Of a stretch of 39,951 bases of DNA, positions 39,754 through 39,951 are shown piece after piece (the first letter of the stretch is position 1; each line of letters opens with the position of its first letter). This DNA comes from Candidatus Gastranaerophilales bacterium (GTDB lineage: Bacteria; Cyanobacteriota; Vampirovibrionia; Gastranaerophilales; Gastranaerophilaceae), in the NCBI GenBank assembly GCA_944325825.1, contig CALVBP010000016.1, forward strand, positions 1-39,951. The letters run 5' to 3'. Under the pieces are notes generated by a model that saw only the letters and a list, made by a program, of their open reading frames with translations, did no database searches and was not told the DNA's origin. A program made the translations under genes and the position numbers.

Positions 39754-39951
39754 CTAATTCCCTCTTCTATAAGATACCATAAAAATTAAAATTTATTAAT
39801 TTTATTTAGTTGTCTAAAAATCTTTACAAAGTAACGATTTTTTACTTATTAGAATTCATTTTGCATAATTTGTTAAATTTTTTCGATTTAATTTCAAGTT
39901 TTTAATTCCTTATGAAACTGGACTTTACCAAAATAATCATTTTACCCGTAC
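39754..39951. other. AT-rich upstream region of the methyltransferase
   Basis: 198 nt to the window edge with a minus-strand extended -10-like TGGTATCTT near 39773-39781 and the GAGGG ribosome site. No C protein, Vsr or other gene is visible. Confidence 0.45.

Noticed and set aside
1-39951. CRISPR array
   Set aside because: No set of three or more short repeats with regular unique spacers; the only regular repeat is the 160-nt pair.
39754-39951. C protein or other R-M control gene
   Set aside because: No open frame with a helix-turn-helix pattern occurs in the remaining 198 nt.

Overview
This AT-rich window (roughly one third G+C by eye) looks like a chromosome segment of a gut-type, outer-membrane-bearing bacterium of the Gastranaerophilales (Vampirovibrionia, 'Melainabacteria', the non-photosynthetic sister group of Cyanobacteria). 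The assignment is an inference. It rests on a VKOR-DsbA fusion of the kind known from cyanobacterial relatives, two TolC-type outer-membrane genes, many lineage-specific hypothetical proteins with an early N-terminal F-x-G/A motif (SFKG, SFNG, NFSG, AFKG), and heavy use of extended -10 promoters (TGnTATAAT). No 16S gene is present to confirm it.

Layout. 1-3558: the distal S10/spc ribosomal operon, rpsC (partial)-rplP-rpmC-rpsQ-rplN-rplX-rplE-rpsN. It stops after rpsN at a terminator instead of continuing to rpsH. 3559-4405: a repeat-rich intergenic region. 4406-13055: an EF-hand-like hypothetical, proS, a radical SAM protein, smpB, a possible MerR-like coiled-coil protein, a YkgJ-type cysteine cluster protein, purA, a Cys-containing small protein, an NfnA-type ferredoxin-NADP reductase subunit, a second Cys-rich small protein and queH. 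13036-24576: the VKOR-DsbA fusion, two membrane hypotheticals, a shortened dihydrolipoamide-dehydrogenase-like flavoprotein, comM/yifB, rubrerythrin, a MATE transporter, a TolC-family gene and small hypotheticals. 24677-31717: a UvrA2-like ABC ATPase without the UvrB-binding domain, an HNH nuclease, a second TolC-family gene and a nucleotidyltransferase fused to an unknown N-terminus.

31800-39753 is accessory DNA. It holds a cassette of small hypothetical genes, a 442-aa putative zinc metallopeptidase, a 182-aa catalytic-domain-only tyrosine recombinase, a tandem 160-nt structured repeat carrying a tRNA T-arm, a second tRNA 3'-half-like remnant, and a type II restriction-modification pair (BsuBI/PstI-family endonuclease with a C5-cytosine methyltransferase).

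The most interesting signal is a family of four dyad sites (arms GTAACAnAAT and ATTnTGTTAC, 4-nt centre). They form two inverted pairs: one pair brackets the tracts before and after the mini-recombinase, the other brackets about 174 bp just upstream of the small-protein cassette. Within each pair the non-palindromic 4-nt centres match (GGTA/TACC and GTAA/TTAC), as needed for recombination between them. I infer a possible phase-variable inversion system; operators for a dyad-binding regulator are the main alternative.
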